DNA of 64,000 nucleotides, taken from positions 372,001 to 436,000 of the forward strand of contig NZ_CP103788.1 of NCBI RefSeq assembly GCF_041729705.1, in the 5' to 3' direction. The stretch's first letter is position 1. Each line of letters opens with the position of its first letter. The translations under genes and the position numbers were made by a program. This stretch comes from Candidatus Phytoplasma solani. GTDB lineage: Bacteria; Bacillota_I; Bacilli_A; Acholeplasmatales; Acholeplasmataceae. Below the pieces are notes generated by a model. That model worked only from the letters and a program-made list of their open reading frames with translations. It ran no database searches and was not told the DNA's origin. This document shows, one piece after another, positions 9,940 through 23,057 of this stretch.

Positions 9940-10245
9940 TTTTGATGTGCTCCTTTGAATTGTTTGGGGATGTATTGTATTTGATTCTTGTTTTTTTATT
10001 TTTTTATTTTTTAGTAAAAGACTATATAAAAATAAAAAGCTAGTGAATTGTTTTCAACAAACTAGCTTATTTGAATTTTTTAATTATTTTGGAATTGAAA
10101 CGATATTTAATGAAAAAATCAATTTAAAATTATATTTTCAAAAATAAAAAAATTATTACAAAAATAATTAATAATCATCGTCAACTTCAAATATTTTGGA
10201 AATAAATACTAATTTAAAAAATGATTCTCATGTTAAATAAAAAAA
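9940..10245. other. Intergenic region between the rRNA operon end and pnp
   Basis: AT-rich gap of about 300 bp. It holds the ribosome binding site of pnp and the operon terminator at 10035-10070. No other coding or structural signal was recognised. Confidence 0.6.
10035..10070 (-). terminator. Terminator of the rRNA-tRNA operon
   Basis: Inverted repeat AAGCTAGT / ACTAGCTT (10037-10044 and 10061-10068) with a 16-base interval and a T-rich run after it on the minus strand. It lies about 180 bp downstream of tRNA-Asn, the last gene of the operon. Confidence 0.65.
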
Positions 10246-10322
10246 TGGCGCCCACGCTAGGACTCGAACCTAGGACCCTCTGATTAACAGTCAGATGCTC
10301 TAACCAACTGAGCTACGTAGGC
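10246..10322 (-). tRNA. tRNA-Asn (GTT)
   Basis: Complete 77-nt cloverleaf. The acceptor stem is GCCTACG/CGTGGGC, the anticodon loop contains GTT, the T-loop is GGTTCGAGTCC and the CCA end is encoded. It is the last gene of the rRNA operon. Confidence 0.96.
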
Positions 10323-10334
10323 TTTTATTTTTTA

Positions 10335-10410
10335 TGGTAGAGGATGAGGGATTCGAACCCCCGACATTCTGCTTGTAAGGCAGACGCTCTCCCAGCTGAG
10401 CTAATCCTCT
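10335..10410 (-). tRNA. tRNA-Val (TAC)
   Basis: Complete 76-nt cloverleaf with acceptor stem AGAGGAT/ATCCTCT, anticodon loop CTTACAA (anticodon TAC) and an encoded CCA. It lies between 5S rRNA and tRNA-Asn. Confidence 0.96.
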
Positions 10411-10439
10411 TTTTTTTATTCTTTTTTTTCTAAAGCAAA

Positions 10440-10547
10440 CCTTGGCACTCCCTATCTTCGCTCGTAAGAACTATTGTCGGTACTAAGGACTTAACTGCTG
10501 TGTTCGGGATGGGAACAGGTGTTGCCCCTTAGTTTTATGCACCAAGG
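10440..10547 (-). rRNA. rrf: 5S ribosomal RNA
   Basis: About 108 nt starting CCTTGGTGC and ending GTGCCAAGG on the minus strand, so the terminal helix is visible. The core CCCATCCCGAACACAG is diagnostic of 5S rRNA. The ends are approximate to a few bases. Confidence 0.93.
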
Positions 10548-10548
10548 A

Positions 10549-10580
10549 TATTTCTCTCAAAACTAGATAAACGGGTTAAA
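10549..10580 (-). other. 23S rRNA processing stem, 3' strand
   Basis: The segment CTCTCAAAACTAGATAAAC pairs imperfectly with the 5' flank of 23S around 13437-13463 (TTTATCTACTTTTCAAAGAG). This forms the long helix typically cut by RNase III during 23S maturation. The base pairing is seen; the cleavage is inferred. Confidence 0.55.
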
Positions 10581-10582
10581 AA

Positions 10583-13432
<2,850 letters not shown>

Positions 13433-13482
13433 AACCTTTGTTTATCTACTTTTCAAAGAGCTTTTTAAGATGTGACCTATTT

Positions 13483-13559
13483 TGGTGGGCCTAAATGGAC
13501 TTGAACCACCGACCTCACGCTTATCAGGCGTGTGCTCTAACCAGCTGAGCTATAGGCCC
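13483..13559 (-). tRNA. tRNA-Ile (GAT) in the 16S-23S spacer
   Basis: Complete 77-nt cloverleaf with acceptor GGGCCTA/TAGGCCC, anticodon GAT and an encoded CCA. A lone tRNA-Ile in the 16S-23S spacer is the usual phytoplasma arrangement. Confidence 0.97.
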
Positions 13560-13595
13560 GAATCTTAAAAAATGAAAAACTTTCTTAAGTCTCTC

Positions 13596-13611
13596 AAAAC
13601 TGAAGATGATA
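13596..13611 (-). other. 16S rRNA processing stem, 3' strand
   Basis: These 16 bases (AAAACTGAAGATGATA) are the exact reverse complement of 15223-15238, upstream of 16S. The two flanks can form a perfect helix that loops out 16S for RNase III processing. Confidence 0.75.
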
Positions 13612-13623
13612 ACTTTATCCTTA

Positions 13624-15157
<1,534 letters not shown>

Positions 15158-15222
15158 TTTGTATTTTTTACAACCAAACTAGTTGATTGAAAAAATTTTA
15201 ATTAAATTAAAAAATTAATAAG

Positions 15223-15238
15223 TATCATCTTCAGTTTT
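15223..15238 (-). other. 16S rRNA processing stem, 5' strand
   Basis: Perfect 16-bp reverse complement of 13596-13611; see that entry. It lies between tRNA-Tyr and the 16S 5' end. Confidence 0.75.
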
Positions 15239-15258
15239 CAAAGATCAAAAAAGTTTAA

Positions 15259-15342
15259 TGGTGAAGGGAGATGGATTCGAACCACCGTACCTTACGGAAC
15301 AGTTTTACAGACTGCTGCGTTTAACCACTTCGCTATCCCTCC
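15259..15342 (-). tRNA. tRNA-Tyr (GTA)
   Basis: Class II tRNA of 84 nt with a long variable arm, acceptor GGAGGGA/TCCCTTC, anticodon GTA and an encoded CCA. It lies about 100 bp upstream of 16S, between the promoter and the rRNA, so it probably heads the same transcript. Confidence 0.95.
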
Positions 15343-15385
15343 AAAATTAAAATTATCATAAACTATAATTCAATTTACCTAAAAT

Positions 15386-15414
15386 ATTATAGCATAGATA
15401 ATTCAAAAAAACAA
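15386..15414 (-). promoter_or_regulatory. Promoter of the tRNA-Tyr/rRNA operon
   Basis: Minus-strand TTGTTT (15409-15414), 17-bp spacer, TATAAT (15386-15391), about 45 bp upstream of tRNA-Tyr. A second TATAAT-like sequence lies further upstream near 15505, so tandem promoters are possible. Confidence 0.65.
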
Positions 15415-15852
15415 ACCTTTTTATTAATTTAACAAAAGTATTTTTTTATCCCAAAAAGTTTTTAAATCTAAAAAAATGCAAATAATTATAATATAACTCA
15501 ACTATTATAACATAAATTTTAAATTTAAAGCAAAATATTTTGAAAAAAGTCAATAAATGAAACTTTTTTTTGGTTAGTTAAAAAAATATTTTACTTGAGC
15601 TTTATATTTTAATTTTGCTTTCTAAGTTTTTTGTTATTCTCATTTTAAGATTTTAATTCTTTTTTCTTTCAAACCTTCTAAAGTTAAATAATTATAAAAT
15701 CTATTTTAAAGTATCATATGAAAAAATAAATAAAAAAATGATTATATCATATAACCTTAAAATAGATACTAATATTTTTCTTATATGTTTTTAAATATTT
15801 ACAATTTTTAATGAAGCTTATTTTGGATTGAACGCATTTTTTTCTTTTTATA

Positions 15853-15903
15853 CGGTTTAAAAAAAGCTAAACTGTTTATTTTTAATAAAAAATTTAGCTT
15901 AAT
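15853..15903 (-). terminator. Terminator of rpmH-rnpA-yidC
   Basis: Stem AAGCTAAA / TTTAGCTT around an AT-rich loop, followed on the minus strand by an uninterrupted T-run. It lies about 120 bp beyond the yidC stop. The same sequence recurs at 53158-53206. Confidence 0.6.
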
Positions 15904-16020
15904 TTTTTGTTTTAAAAGTAGTTGTGTTTTTTAGGCTAGTGCCAACTTTATGAGTTTTTTTGATATTTAAATTATCAATCAAAAAAATTAAATTTTCTTT
16001 ATTAAGTTGAAGCGCAAAAA

Positions 16021-17457
16021 TTAAAGCGCATTGTTTTTTAATGCAAGATATTTTTGTTCCATGTGTTTTCTAGTAATTAAAGTTTGAAAAATAGTATAAG
16101 TGTTTCCTACAATCCAATATAAAGACAAAATCGAGTTAGAAGAAGAGAAAAAAACCATCATTCCAATCATAACAAAACTTACTATTTTCATCGTTTTTTC
16201 TGATTGTTTGGCTTTCATTTTTTGTTCTGAAGTTAAATGATGGGTAGATGGTTTTAAATAATCAGGTTTTTTAAAACTAATTTTATTTAAAATAAACATC
16301 GTAATACCAACTAAAAAAGACAACAAAAAAAGAACTAAAGGATCTTTTTCTTTTGCAGGATTTAAACTAATAAAACCTAAAAATTTTTTTTCAATTAAAA
16401 TATCAGTTTTAAAAATACCACCAGGAATAATAAAACGAGTTAGAGTTTGGTTAATGGCGATAAATAAAGGTAATTGTAAAAAAGAAAGTAAAAAACCCCA
16501 AAAACTAAAATTATTTTTGCGATAAACTTTTAAAATTTCTAACTGCATTTTTTGAGCAGAAGCAGGATCTTTATTTAAAGCATATTTTTGTTTAACTTTT
16601 TCAATTTCAGGTTGAATTAAATTTATATTCATACTAAAAGTACTAGTTTTAGTATAAATTGGCCAGGTAAGGGTTCGAATAAAAATAGTAGTCAAAATAA
16701 CACCTAATCCTAAATTGCCTAAAAAAAATCCAGAAGAAGAAGTGAAAAAGGTTGAAAATATATATAAAAAAGAGCTAATTGAAATAATTAAAACATTCCA
16801 TAAATAACCAAAAAAACTCCAATCAAGATATTTAGGCCATTGTACTGGACTATAAGCATTATTGACAAATAAAGGAATTTTTTGACCTTCAACTACTGGA
16901 ATTTCTAATTCTAAAGCTTTATCAGAAGAAGTTTTTTTAAGTTTTTCAATAGCGGTTTGGTCCTTTTTATTTAATTCAATGTTCAATTCTTTATTATTTC
17001 GAATTTCTAAATCATCTACTAATTTTTGATATTTTTTTTCTTTAATATATTCGATATTAGTGCCAGCTGGAACTGTCAGTAAATCTTGAACAATTTTAAT
17101 TTTTTGTTCGTCTGTTGAAGAATTATTTTTAAAAACAAAAGGTAATTTAATTAGTTCAGGAAGAGATTCTGGTTCAATTAGTTCCTTTTTTTTTAATAAA
17201 CCGAAAAAAAGTTTTTCAGTGCGTTTTTCTTCCAGCCATTTATTATAACCTTCTTTTGTGTTTACCTTAATGTCTTGAAAATTTTTATCAAGCACATAAA
17301 CAACAAAATTTTTTTCTTCATTTCCTTCATTTTCTTTAATAGATACTTGTTTTAAAATATCTATTTGAATTGGTTTTGGTGGCCACAACATCCAAACTAA
17401 TACTAATGAAATCACAGCAAAAAAAAATAAATTTTTTTTCAAAGCACTATTTTTCAT
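16021..17457 (-). CDS. yidC: Membrane protein insertase YidC/OxaI
   Basis: Inserts and folds membrane proteins with or without SecYEG. The 478-residue protein has an N-terminal membrane segment (about 8-24), a long Lys/Glu-rich external domain (about 25-210) and then a five-helix 60KD_IMP core (about 215-460). Core segments include GVILTTIFIRTLTWPIY and NFSFWGFLLSFLQLPLFIAIN; the Arg in IFIRTLTWP matches the conserved groove arginine. The large external loop is longer than in most Firmicutes. It follows rnpA by 6 bp, the standard rpmH-rnpA-yidC order. Confidence 0.95.
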   Translation of the reverse strand: MKNSALKKNLFFFAVISLVLVWMLWPPKPIQIDILKQVSIKENEGNEEKNFVVYVLDKNFQDIKVNTKEGYNKWLEEKRTEKLFFGLLKKKELIEPESLPELIKLPFVFKNNSSTDEQKIKIVQDLLTVPAGTNIEYIKEKKYQKLVDDLEIRNNKELNIELNKKDQTAIEKLKKTSSDKALELEIPVVEGQKIPLFVNNAYSPVQWPKYLDWSFFGYLWNVLIISISSFLYIFSTFFTSSSGFFLGNLGLGVILTTIFIRTLTWPIYTKTSTFSMNINLIQPEIEKVKQKYALNKDPASAQKMQLEILKVYRKNNFSFWGFLLSFLQLPLFIAINQTLTRFIIPGGIFKTDILIEKKFLGFISLNPAKEKDPLVLFLLSFLVGITMFILNKISFKKPDYLKPSTHHLTSEQKMKAKQSEKTMKIVSFVMIGMMVFFSSSNSILSLYWIVGNTYTIFQTLITRKHMEQKYLALKNNAL

Positions 17458-17463
17458 ACATTT

Positions 17464-17829
17464 TTAATTAATCCCTTTATTTTGATTATTTGTTGGTAAT
17501 AAATGAATTTTAAAAGCAAATTTAACAAATAAAGCTTTTAATTCTTGAAAAGTCAAACTTTGAGCTGGCGGTCTAATTACAATCACAAAAAACATATTTT
17601 GATTTAAACTAGAAGCGTAATTACTAATAATAGCTCTTAAACGCCTTTTGATTAAGTTCCTTTGATGAGCTTTGCCATACTTTTTACCAATACTCAAAGC
17701 AAATTTAAAATGAGGGCTAATATTTTGTTGCAAACAATAAATCATAAAGCAAGTGTTACCGCATCTTTTTTTAGATCGGAAAACGGTTGTCACTTCACTT
17801 TCTTTTTTAAGAATGTATTTTCTTTTCAT
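17464..17829 (-). CDS. rnpA: Ribonuclease P protein component
   Basis: Protein cofactor of RNase P, which trims tRNA 5' leaders. With the start at MKRKYILKKESE (ATG 17827-17829) it has 121 residues, the usual length; an in-frame ATG 45 bp upstream would add an untypical extension. The RNA-binding signature GKAHQRNLIKRRLRA lies at about 70-84 and ALSIGKKYGKA precedes it. It lies between rpmH and yidC. Confidence 0.92.
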   Translation of the reverse strand: MKRKYILKKESEVTTVFRSKKRCGNTCFMIYCLQQNISPHFKFALSIGKKYGKAHQRNLIKRRLRAIISNYASSLNQNMFFVIVIRPPAQSLTFQELKALFVKFAFKIHLLPTNNQNKGIN

Positions 17830-17969
17830 TTGCTTAATGATCCTAAAACAGAAATTTTTTTGCATGCAAAACAATAAAATAATTCGTTAAAAACAAAGCA
17901 ATAACAAGTAAAACTCTTTTTAACTAAAAAAAATGGTGGAATGAGGATCTGCTTAACAAAACTTAATGA

Positions 17970-18104
17970 TTAAACAGTTAATCTCACTCTACCTTTGGCT
18001 CTTCTGCGGGCAAGCACTTTACATCCGCCTGAAGTAGCCATTCTAGCTCTAAAACCATGAGTTCTTTTTCTTTTGATTTTGCTAGGTTGATATGTTCGTT
18101 TCAT
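17970..18104 (-). CDS. rpmH: 50S ribosomal protein L34
   Basis: 44-residue, highly basic ribosomal protein, starting [23 protein letters not shown] and ending GRVRLTV. It has typical length and is fully conserved in pattern. A consensus promoter lies 36 bp upstream of the start. In most bacteria dnaA is next to rpmH; here proS is the upstream neighbour. Confidence 0.97.
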   Translation of the reverse strand: MKRTYQPSKIKRKRTHGFRARMATSGGCKVLARRRAKGRVRLTV

Positions 18105-18139
18105 AAAAAACCTCTTTTCTATTTATACACACTTTTTTA

Positions 18140-18168
18140 ATTATAACTTTTTTATCATCAATTGTCAA
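18140..18168 (-). promoter_or_regulatory. Consensus promoter of rpmH-rnpA-yidC
   Basis: Minus strand TTGACA (18163-18168), 17-bp spacer, TATAAT (18140-18145): a perfect sigma-70-type promoter. It sits 36 bp ahead of the rpmH ATG. Confidence 0.88.
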
Positions 18169-18259
18169 TAGCGCAAAAACTAATAATAACTAATTAATTA
18201 CAAAAGAAAATAATTGTTGGTGTTTCGATAATATTAATTATATTTTCTAATGCTTCATT

Positions 18260-19684
18260 TTAATAAGCTTTAGCAAATAAAACAGTATGTAATGCTTTTT
18301 GATTGGTCACAGGACAACTAGTAGTAATTAAAGGAGTATCTAAAATAATTCTTGCAGTTGCACCTGTTTCTTCTTTAATTTGCAACTCAGCCTCAGTGCC
18401 TGCAATGCTCATTGCCACATACCCACCTTTTTGTAGGTGTTGTTTGAATTTCTCATAAGTGGTGGCTTGCTTTTGATTAGCTTCTAAATGTTTTAATGCC
18501 CGTTCGTACATATTGTTATGAATTGTTTTTAACAATACAGGAATTTGTTGTTTTAAAGTTGTAATTTTAAAGTTTTGCTTGCTAAAATTATATCTTTGAA
18601 AAACAGTGACTTCATCTTGGGCTAAATCACGTTTGCCAATTTCAATTCTCAAAGGGACACCTTTAAGTTCATATTGGCTAAATTTCCAACCCGGAGTCTT
18701 ATCTTGCAAATCTAAATGAATGCGATAGTTTTCTTTTAAAGTGTCAAATAGCTTTTTGGCAGTGACTCGTACTAATTTATCTTGCGGTTGCAAAGGAATA
18801 ATAACGATTTGCATAGGAGCAACATAGGGAGGGAAATTTAAACCTTCATCATCGCTATGAACCATAATTAAAGCACCTATCAGACGAGTCGAAACACCCC
18901 AAGAAGTTTGATGAACGTATTGCTTTTGAAGATCTTTATCTTGAAATTGGATTTGAAAGGATTTAGCAAAATTAGTTCCTAAATAATGTGAAGTTCCGGC
19001 TTGCAAAGCTTGACCATCATACATTAAAGCTTCTAAAGAATAAGTTACTAAAGCGCCGGCAAATTTTTCTTTTTCGGTCTTTCGACCGCAAACAAAAGGC
19101 AAGGCCAATAATTCTTTACCTAATTTTTGATAAAGTTTAATTATGGATAAGGTTTGATTGATGGCCTCTTGTTCGGTTGCATGAATGGTATGTCCTTCTT
19201 GCCATAAAAATTCTTTACCACGCAAAAAGGGTTTGGTTGTTTTTTCCCAACGAACAACATTACACCATTGATTGTATAATTTCGGCAAATGGCGATAAGA
19301 ACTGATATTTTTAGCATAATATTGCGAAAATAAAACTTCAGAAGTCGGACGAATAATTAATTTTTCAGATAATTGCCTCTGACCAACAGACGAAATGACA
19401 GCCACTTCCGGAGAAAAACCTTGAATATGGTCTTTTTCTTTTTGAAAAAGTTTTTCAGAAAAAACCAAAGGGAAATAAACATTTTGATGACCGGTTTTTT
19501 GCAAATTATCATTCAAATATTTTTGGATATTTTCCCACAAAGCATAACCATAAGGTAAATAAATGATAAAACCTTTGACATCGGAATAGGCTATTAATTC
19601 TGCTTTTAAACAAATATCTGTATACCATTTACCAAAATCAGCTAAACGTGAGGTAACTTTTTGAACTCGTTTGAGTGTTTTCAT
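18260..19684 (-). CDS. proS: Prolyl-tRNA synthetase, archaeal/eukaryotic-type short form
   Basis: Class II synthetase that charges tRNA-Pro. The 474-residue protein lacks the editing insertion of the long bacterial type. Motif 2 is recognisable as VVRWEKTTKPFLRGKEFLWQEGHTIH (about 145-170), and GVSTRLIGALIMVHSDDEGLNFPP (about 264-287) is typical of the archaeal/eukaryotic form. A C-terminal segment (about 420-474; CPVTNQKALHTVLFAKAY) replaces the zinc-type tail of that form. This enzyme type is known in Mollicutes. Confidence 0.93.
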   Translation of the reverse strand: MKTLKRVQKVTSRLADFGKWYTDICLKAELIAYSDVKGFIIYLPYGYALWENIQKYLNDNLQKTGHQNVYFPLVFSEKLFQKEKDHIQGFSPEVAVISSVGQRQLSEKLIIRPTSEVLFSQYYAKNISSYRHLPKLYNQWCNVVRWEKTTKPFLRGKEFLWQEGHTIHATEQEAINQTLSIIKLYQKLGKELLALPFVCGRKTEKEKFAGALVTYSLEALMYDGQALQAGTSHYLGTNFAKSFQIQFQDKDLQKQYVHQTSWGVSTRLIGALIMVHSDDEGLNFPPYVAPMQIVIIPLQPQDKLVRVTAKKLFDTLKENYRIHLDLQDKTPGWKFSQYELKGVPLRIEIGKRDLAQDEVTVFQRYNFSKQNFKITTLKQQIPVLLKTIHNNMYERALKHLEANQKQATTYEKFKQHLQKGGYVAMSIAGTEAELQIKEETGATARIILDTPLITTSCPVTNQKALHTVLFAKAY

Positions 19685-19936
19685 TTTGACATGACCTTTA
19701 TACAGTTATTTTTTTGGATATAACTATTTTGAAAAACAAAAAATTGTGGATAAAAGAATAAAAAAATAAATATTTAAAAAAACAAGGTCAAACAATAATT
19801 TGTTAAAATATTTATTTTTTTAAGAGTTTAAAAAAATATGAATTCAATTTAGAAAATATAATAAACTAAAAATTATTTTTATATTTACGATATTAACATA
19901 TTTTAAATGAATAAAAAAGTTTAGTTAAATTAATAA
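19685..19936. other. AT-rich gap upstream of proS with one DnaA-box match
   Basis: No gene is seen. The nonamer TGTGGATAA at 19745-19753 is a perfect DnaA-box complement. It is isolated, so an origin cannot be claimed. Confidence 0.35.
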
Positions 19937-20028
19937 TGGCGGAGCAGAAGGGATTCGAACCCTTGCACCGATTTCTCGGACTACGTCCTTAGCAGGGACG
20001 CCTCTTATGGCCACTTGAGTACTACTCC
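19937..20028 (-). tRNA. tRNA-Ser (GCT)
   Basis: Class II tRNA of 92 nt with acceptor GGAGTAG/CTGCTCC, long variable arm, anticodon GCT and an encoded CCA. Confidence 0.95.
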
Positions 20029-20115
20029 TGATCGAATTCCTTTTTGAACTTGCAAAAAATTTTTTAATGTTTGATTAAGTTTCAAATTAAAATAACAAAA
20101 ACCTAAAAATTAAAA

Positions 20116-20189
<74 letters not shown>

Positions 20190-20207
20190 CAAAAGAATGC
20201 TTTAAAA

Positions 20208-21458
20208 TTATTTCATTAAAGCTTGTATTTCTGTAATCTCTTTAGGGATTTGGTGCGATAAATTAATTGCTCCATCTTTGGTAATTAAAAGATTATCTTC
20301 GATTCTAATACCAATATTAAATTGTTTGAAATATAGACCAGGTTCGACAGTAATAACACTATTTTCACCGATAATATCAGAATAATTACAAACATCATGA
20401 ATATCTAAACCCAAATGATGTCCTAATCCATGATAACAATATTGGTCAATATTAGCAACATCTTCTAAAAGGCCTAATTCTTTTAACCCTTTTGCTAAAA
20501 TGGTTTTGCCATAATGATTTAATTGAGTAAAAGTATGTTCTGGTTTGACCCAGGCAATAATTTCTTTATTCGCTTTTAAAACTAAATTATAAATTTGTTT
20601 TTGTAAAGTGGTAAAAACACCACTAATTGGATAACAACGAGTGATATCAGAAGAATAGTGATTATAAGTAACCCCTGCATCAATTAATAAAAGCTCATTT
20701 GGCATTAATTGCGAATTGTTGCGATTATAATGCAAAATTAAAGCATTTTTGCCTGAAGCAGTAATGGAATCGAAAGATGGTTTGGTTTGATTCGCCTCTA
20801 AAAAACCATGAAAAATAGCTGTTATCTGGTTTTCATACATCAAAGGTTTAAGTGAAGTTATTACTTTATGCAGAGCTTGACAGTTAATAGATATAGCTTT
20901 TTTGATGTTGTTAACTTCATAAACACTTTTAGCTTGCCGCAAAGACATGAAAAAAAGTGAGCTGTTATATATTTTTAAAAAAGGATATGAAGAAAGAAGT
21001 TTTTGACAAAAAGTTAAAGCCCAACTGTTAGCTTGTTGTGCCTGATTTTGTCTTGATAAATCAAAATAAAAACCATCTATATCAAAGTTAGCAGAATTTC
21101 TTAAAGGATTGATCATTTGAAATAAAAAGGAATGAAAAAATTGAATTTTTTTAACATTAGTTAAAGCGATTTTAGCCATTTGAGAGGCAGCAGAAAAACT
21201 TAAAAGATCGCCATCCCACAAAACTTTTTGTGGATCGCTTTCCTCCAAAAACAAAAAAGTTTGACAATGATGAGCGTTTTTTGTTAACAATAAAATAACA
21301 TTAGGTTGGTTAATACCAGTTAAATAATAAAAATTACGATTTACTTCAAAAGGAAAAGTTTGATCAGCACTTTTAATGATGGTTTTACCAGAATAAAATA
21401 AAGCCACAGTATTTGGTTTCATTTTGTCAATAAAATTTTTTCTATTTTGTTCAAACAT
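20208..21458 (-). CDS. pepP: Xaa-Pro aminopeptidase, M24 family
   Basis: Metallopeptidase that removes an N-terminal residue ahead of proline. The 416-residue protein has an N-terminal domain (about 1-175) and a pita-bread catalytic domain (about 180-410). All five metal ligands are visible: Asp260 and Asp271 in LLIDAGVTYNHYSSDITR, His347 in GLGHHLGLDIHD, Glu372 in VITVEPGLYF and Glu387 in GIRIEDNLLIT. It is therefore predicted to be active. It follows the second L33 gene by 58 bp. Confidence 0.93.
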   Translation of the reverse strand: MFEQNRKNFIDKMKPNTVALFYSGKTIIKSADQTFPFEVNRNFYYLTGINQPNVILLLTKNAHHCQTFLFLEESDPQKVLWDGDLLSFSAASQMAKIALTNVKKIQFFHSFLFQMINPLRNSANFDIDGFYFDLSRQNQAQQANSWALTFCQKLLSSYPFLKIYNSSLFFMSLRQAKSVYEVNNIKKAISINCQALHKVITSLKPLMYENQITAIFHGFLEANQTKPSFDSITASGKNALILHYNRNNSQLMPNELLLIDAGVTYNHYSSDITRCYPISGVFTTLQKQIYNLVLKANKEIIAWVKPEHTFTQLNHYGKTILAKGLKELGLLEDVANIDQYCYHGLGHHLGLDIHDVCNYSDIIGENSVITVEPGLYFKQFNIGIRIEDNLLITKDGAINLSHQIPKEITEIQALMK

Positions 21459-21516
21459 AAAAAATATATTTCCCTTGTTTTTGATTTAACTTCAAACATT
21501 AAAAAAAGACGAAAGT

Positions 21517-21666
21517 TTATTTTTTTTCACGATGTAAAGTGTGTGTTTTGGAAAAAGGGCAATATTTTTTTAATTCTAAGCGACTAAGAGTTTTTTTCTT
21601 ATTTTTGTCGGTATGATAATTTTGTCTTTTACACTCGGTACAAACTAATTTTACTAAATCACGCAT
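21517..21666 (-). CDS. rpmG: 50S ribosomal protein L33, copy 2 (one zinc-ligand pair lost)
   Basis: 49 residues, starting [19 protein letters not shown] after an AAGGAGG ribosome binding site. The N-terminal CTEC pair is intact but the second pair reads CPFS where the copy at 4246-4392 has CSHC, so zinc binding is probably weakened or absent. A TGATATAAT extended -10 lies just upstream (21694-21702). Paired zinc-binding and zinc-free L33 copies are known in Firmicutes and allow exchange when zinc is scarce; that use here is inferred. Confidence 0.92.
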   Translation of the reverse strand: MRDLVKLVCTECKRQNYHTDKNKKKTLSRLELKKYCPFSKTHTLHREKK

Positions 21667-21725
21667 GTTATTTTATCCTCCTTACATAATAATATTATAT
21701 CAAAAAAAAGTTAAAAATGAAAAAG

Positions 21726-22646
21726 TTATGCCTTGCTTGTGAATTTGATCAATTTTTTTGTTTGATAGAGCATTCTTTTTTTGATCCATAAAAGAATATA
21801 AGTCATCAAAGCAATAATGACAAAAAGCAGCGAATATAATCTAAAAACATACTTATAACCGACATAAACAAAACAATATTGTTTTTTTCCTAAATTTTCT
21901 GGCGGTATAATTTGATCTTCACTCAAAGGCGAAAAAAAAGTATAAGGAAATATTTTAAAAGGATCTCTTTGTTCAGCGTCTTTTTGACTATTGATAATTC
22001 GTTGGCCTGGTGACAGGTTTTTCCAATACGGTTGCATCATAAAAAAAGAAAATAAACTAAAAAAAACCATATAAGCTAAAGCGTGCAACCATCCTACCCA
22101 TATTTTTTTATAAGAAATAGCAAAATTGTTAACAAAAAAATAAAAATATAAATAAGTTAAAGGAATAAGGGTGTGTTGTAAATGAGAAATAATATAAGAG
22201 TTTTTGAAATCAAATTTTTTAAAATGTGCAAATTTATCAATAACGATATGATAAATTAACCCTGTCATCGAAATACTAATTAAACAAGTAAAAATGGCAT
22301 AATGATACCATTTTTTTTGACGGGTTTTGGTGAAAAACAAAGCATAGATGATTAAAACGAATAAATTACTTTGATAAGTAAAATAAAAGATCATTTTAAC
22401 CAAAGTATTATGTCCTGGGAAAAAACCATGTTTACTATAATCTAAAATTCCACCTTCAACGAATTCAGGAGGTTCATATTTACATAAAACAAAATAATTT
22501 ACATCTTTGTCCGTTGCTTTTTTAAAATCATTAAAGAAAACCAAAATCATTAAAGAAATAGCCAACATTAAAAAAAGGAAAACAATATTAGATCTTTTAA
22601 AATGATTACAAAAAAATATTTTTTTTAATTTCTGTGGAATAAACAT
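21726..22646 (-). CDS. Multi-pass membrane protein, Pr6Pr-like
   Basis: 306-residue integral membrane protein with about seven hydrophobic segments (near 18-36, 83-104, 113-133, 155-172, 183-202, 257-275 and 278-290). The layout, with FYFTYQSNLFVLIIYALFF early and SHLQHTLIPLTYLYFYFFVNN in the middle, resembles the Pr6Pr group of membrane proteins often annotated in phytoplasmas; that assignment is tentative. It has an AAGGAAAA ribosome binding site. Function is unknown. Fragments of its YALFF segment appear to recur elsewhere in the window. Confidence 0.6.
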   Translation of the reverse strand: MFIPQKLKKIFFCNHFKRSNIVFLFLMLAISLMILVFFNDFKKATDKDVNYFVLCKYEPPEFVEGGILDYSKHGFFPGHNTLVKMIFYFTYQSNLFVLIIYALFFTKTRQKKWYHYAIFTCLISISMTGLIYHIVIDKFAHFKKFDFKNSYIISHLQHTLIPLTYLYFYFFVNNFAISYKKIWVGWLHALAYMVFFSLFSFFMMQPYWKNLSPGQRIINSQKDAEQRDPFKIFPYTFFSPLSEDQIIPPENLGKKQYCFVYVGYKYVFRLYSLLFVIIALMTYILLWIKKRMLYQTKKLIKFTSKA

Positions 22647-22709
22647 ATTATTTTCCTTTTTATAGTTAAAAAAATCAAAAAAATAAATTAATTTCTTATA
22701 CTACTAAAT

Positions 22710-22919
22710 TCAATATTTTTTATGTGTTTTAGATATGATTGGTTTAATTAAGTTTTGTTCTAAAGCTTGTGGAAAAGGGTATTTTTCTTCGCGCATACGT
22801 TTAAACAATAAATAAATAAAACCTCGTTCAAAATCAATTCGGGTAATGACTGCAATTTCTTTTTCGTTTTCAACTCTTGCTCTTTGCCCGATTAAATAAT
22901 TTTTTGGAAAAGTTTTCAC
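22710..22919 (-). CDS. Small basic hypothetical protein
   Basis: 69 residues, with GTG as the only plausible start (22917-22919). It is rich in Lys/Arg, and the pattern YLIGQRARVENEKEIAVIT could form a small beta-barrel, but no family is recognised. The gene lies between the membrane protein gene and the HU terminator. Codon use resembles that of neighbouring genes, so it is probably real. Confidence 0.5.
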   Translation of the reverse strand: MKTFPKNYLIGQRARVENEKEIAVITRIDFERGFIYLLFKRMREEKYPFPQALEQNLIKPIISKTHKKY

Positions 22920-22990
22920 TGTAACGATCGCCTACTTTCTAAAAGAACAAAATTTGCCTCAAATGGATAAAAAAGGTAAGGTAATATAAT

Positions 22991-23024
22991 GACAAAAAAC
23001 AAACTAAAAAGTTTGTTTTTTGTC
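22991..23024. terminator. Strong bidirectional terminator after HU
   Basis: Perfect 15-bp inverted repeat (22991-23005 and 23010-23024, GACAAAAAACAAACT / AGTTTGTTTTTTGTC, AAAA loop). It lies 34 bp after the HU stop codon. Confidence 0.8.
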
Positions 23025-23057
23025 GAAAAGATATTCAAAAATTAACGATTAATGTTT

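Larger units (their letters stand above)
15343..16020. other. Non-coding gap between yidC and the rRNA operon
   Basis: About 680 bp of very AT-rich DNA without a plausible gene. It contains the rRNA promoter and a terminator hairpin at 15853-15903. The sequence around that hairpin resembles non-coding sequence beside the IS element at 53158-53280, so it may be an IS remnant. Nothing else was recognised. Confidence 0.55.
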
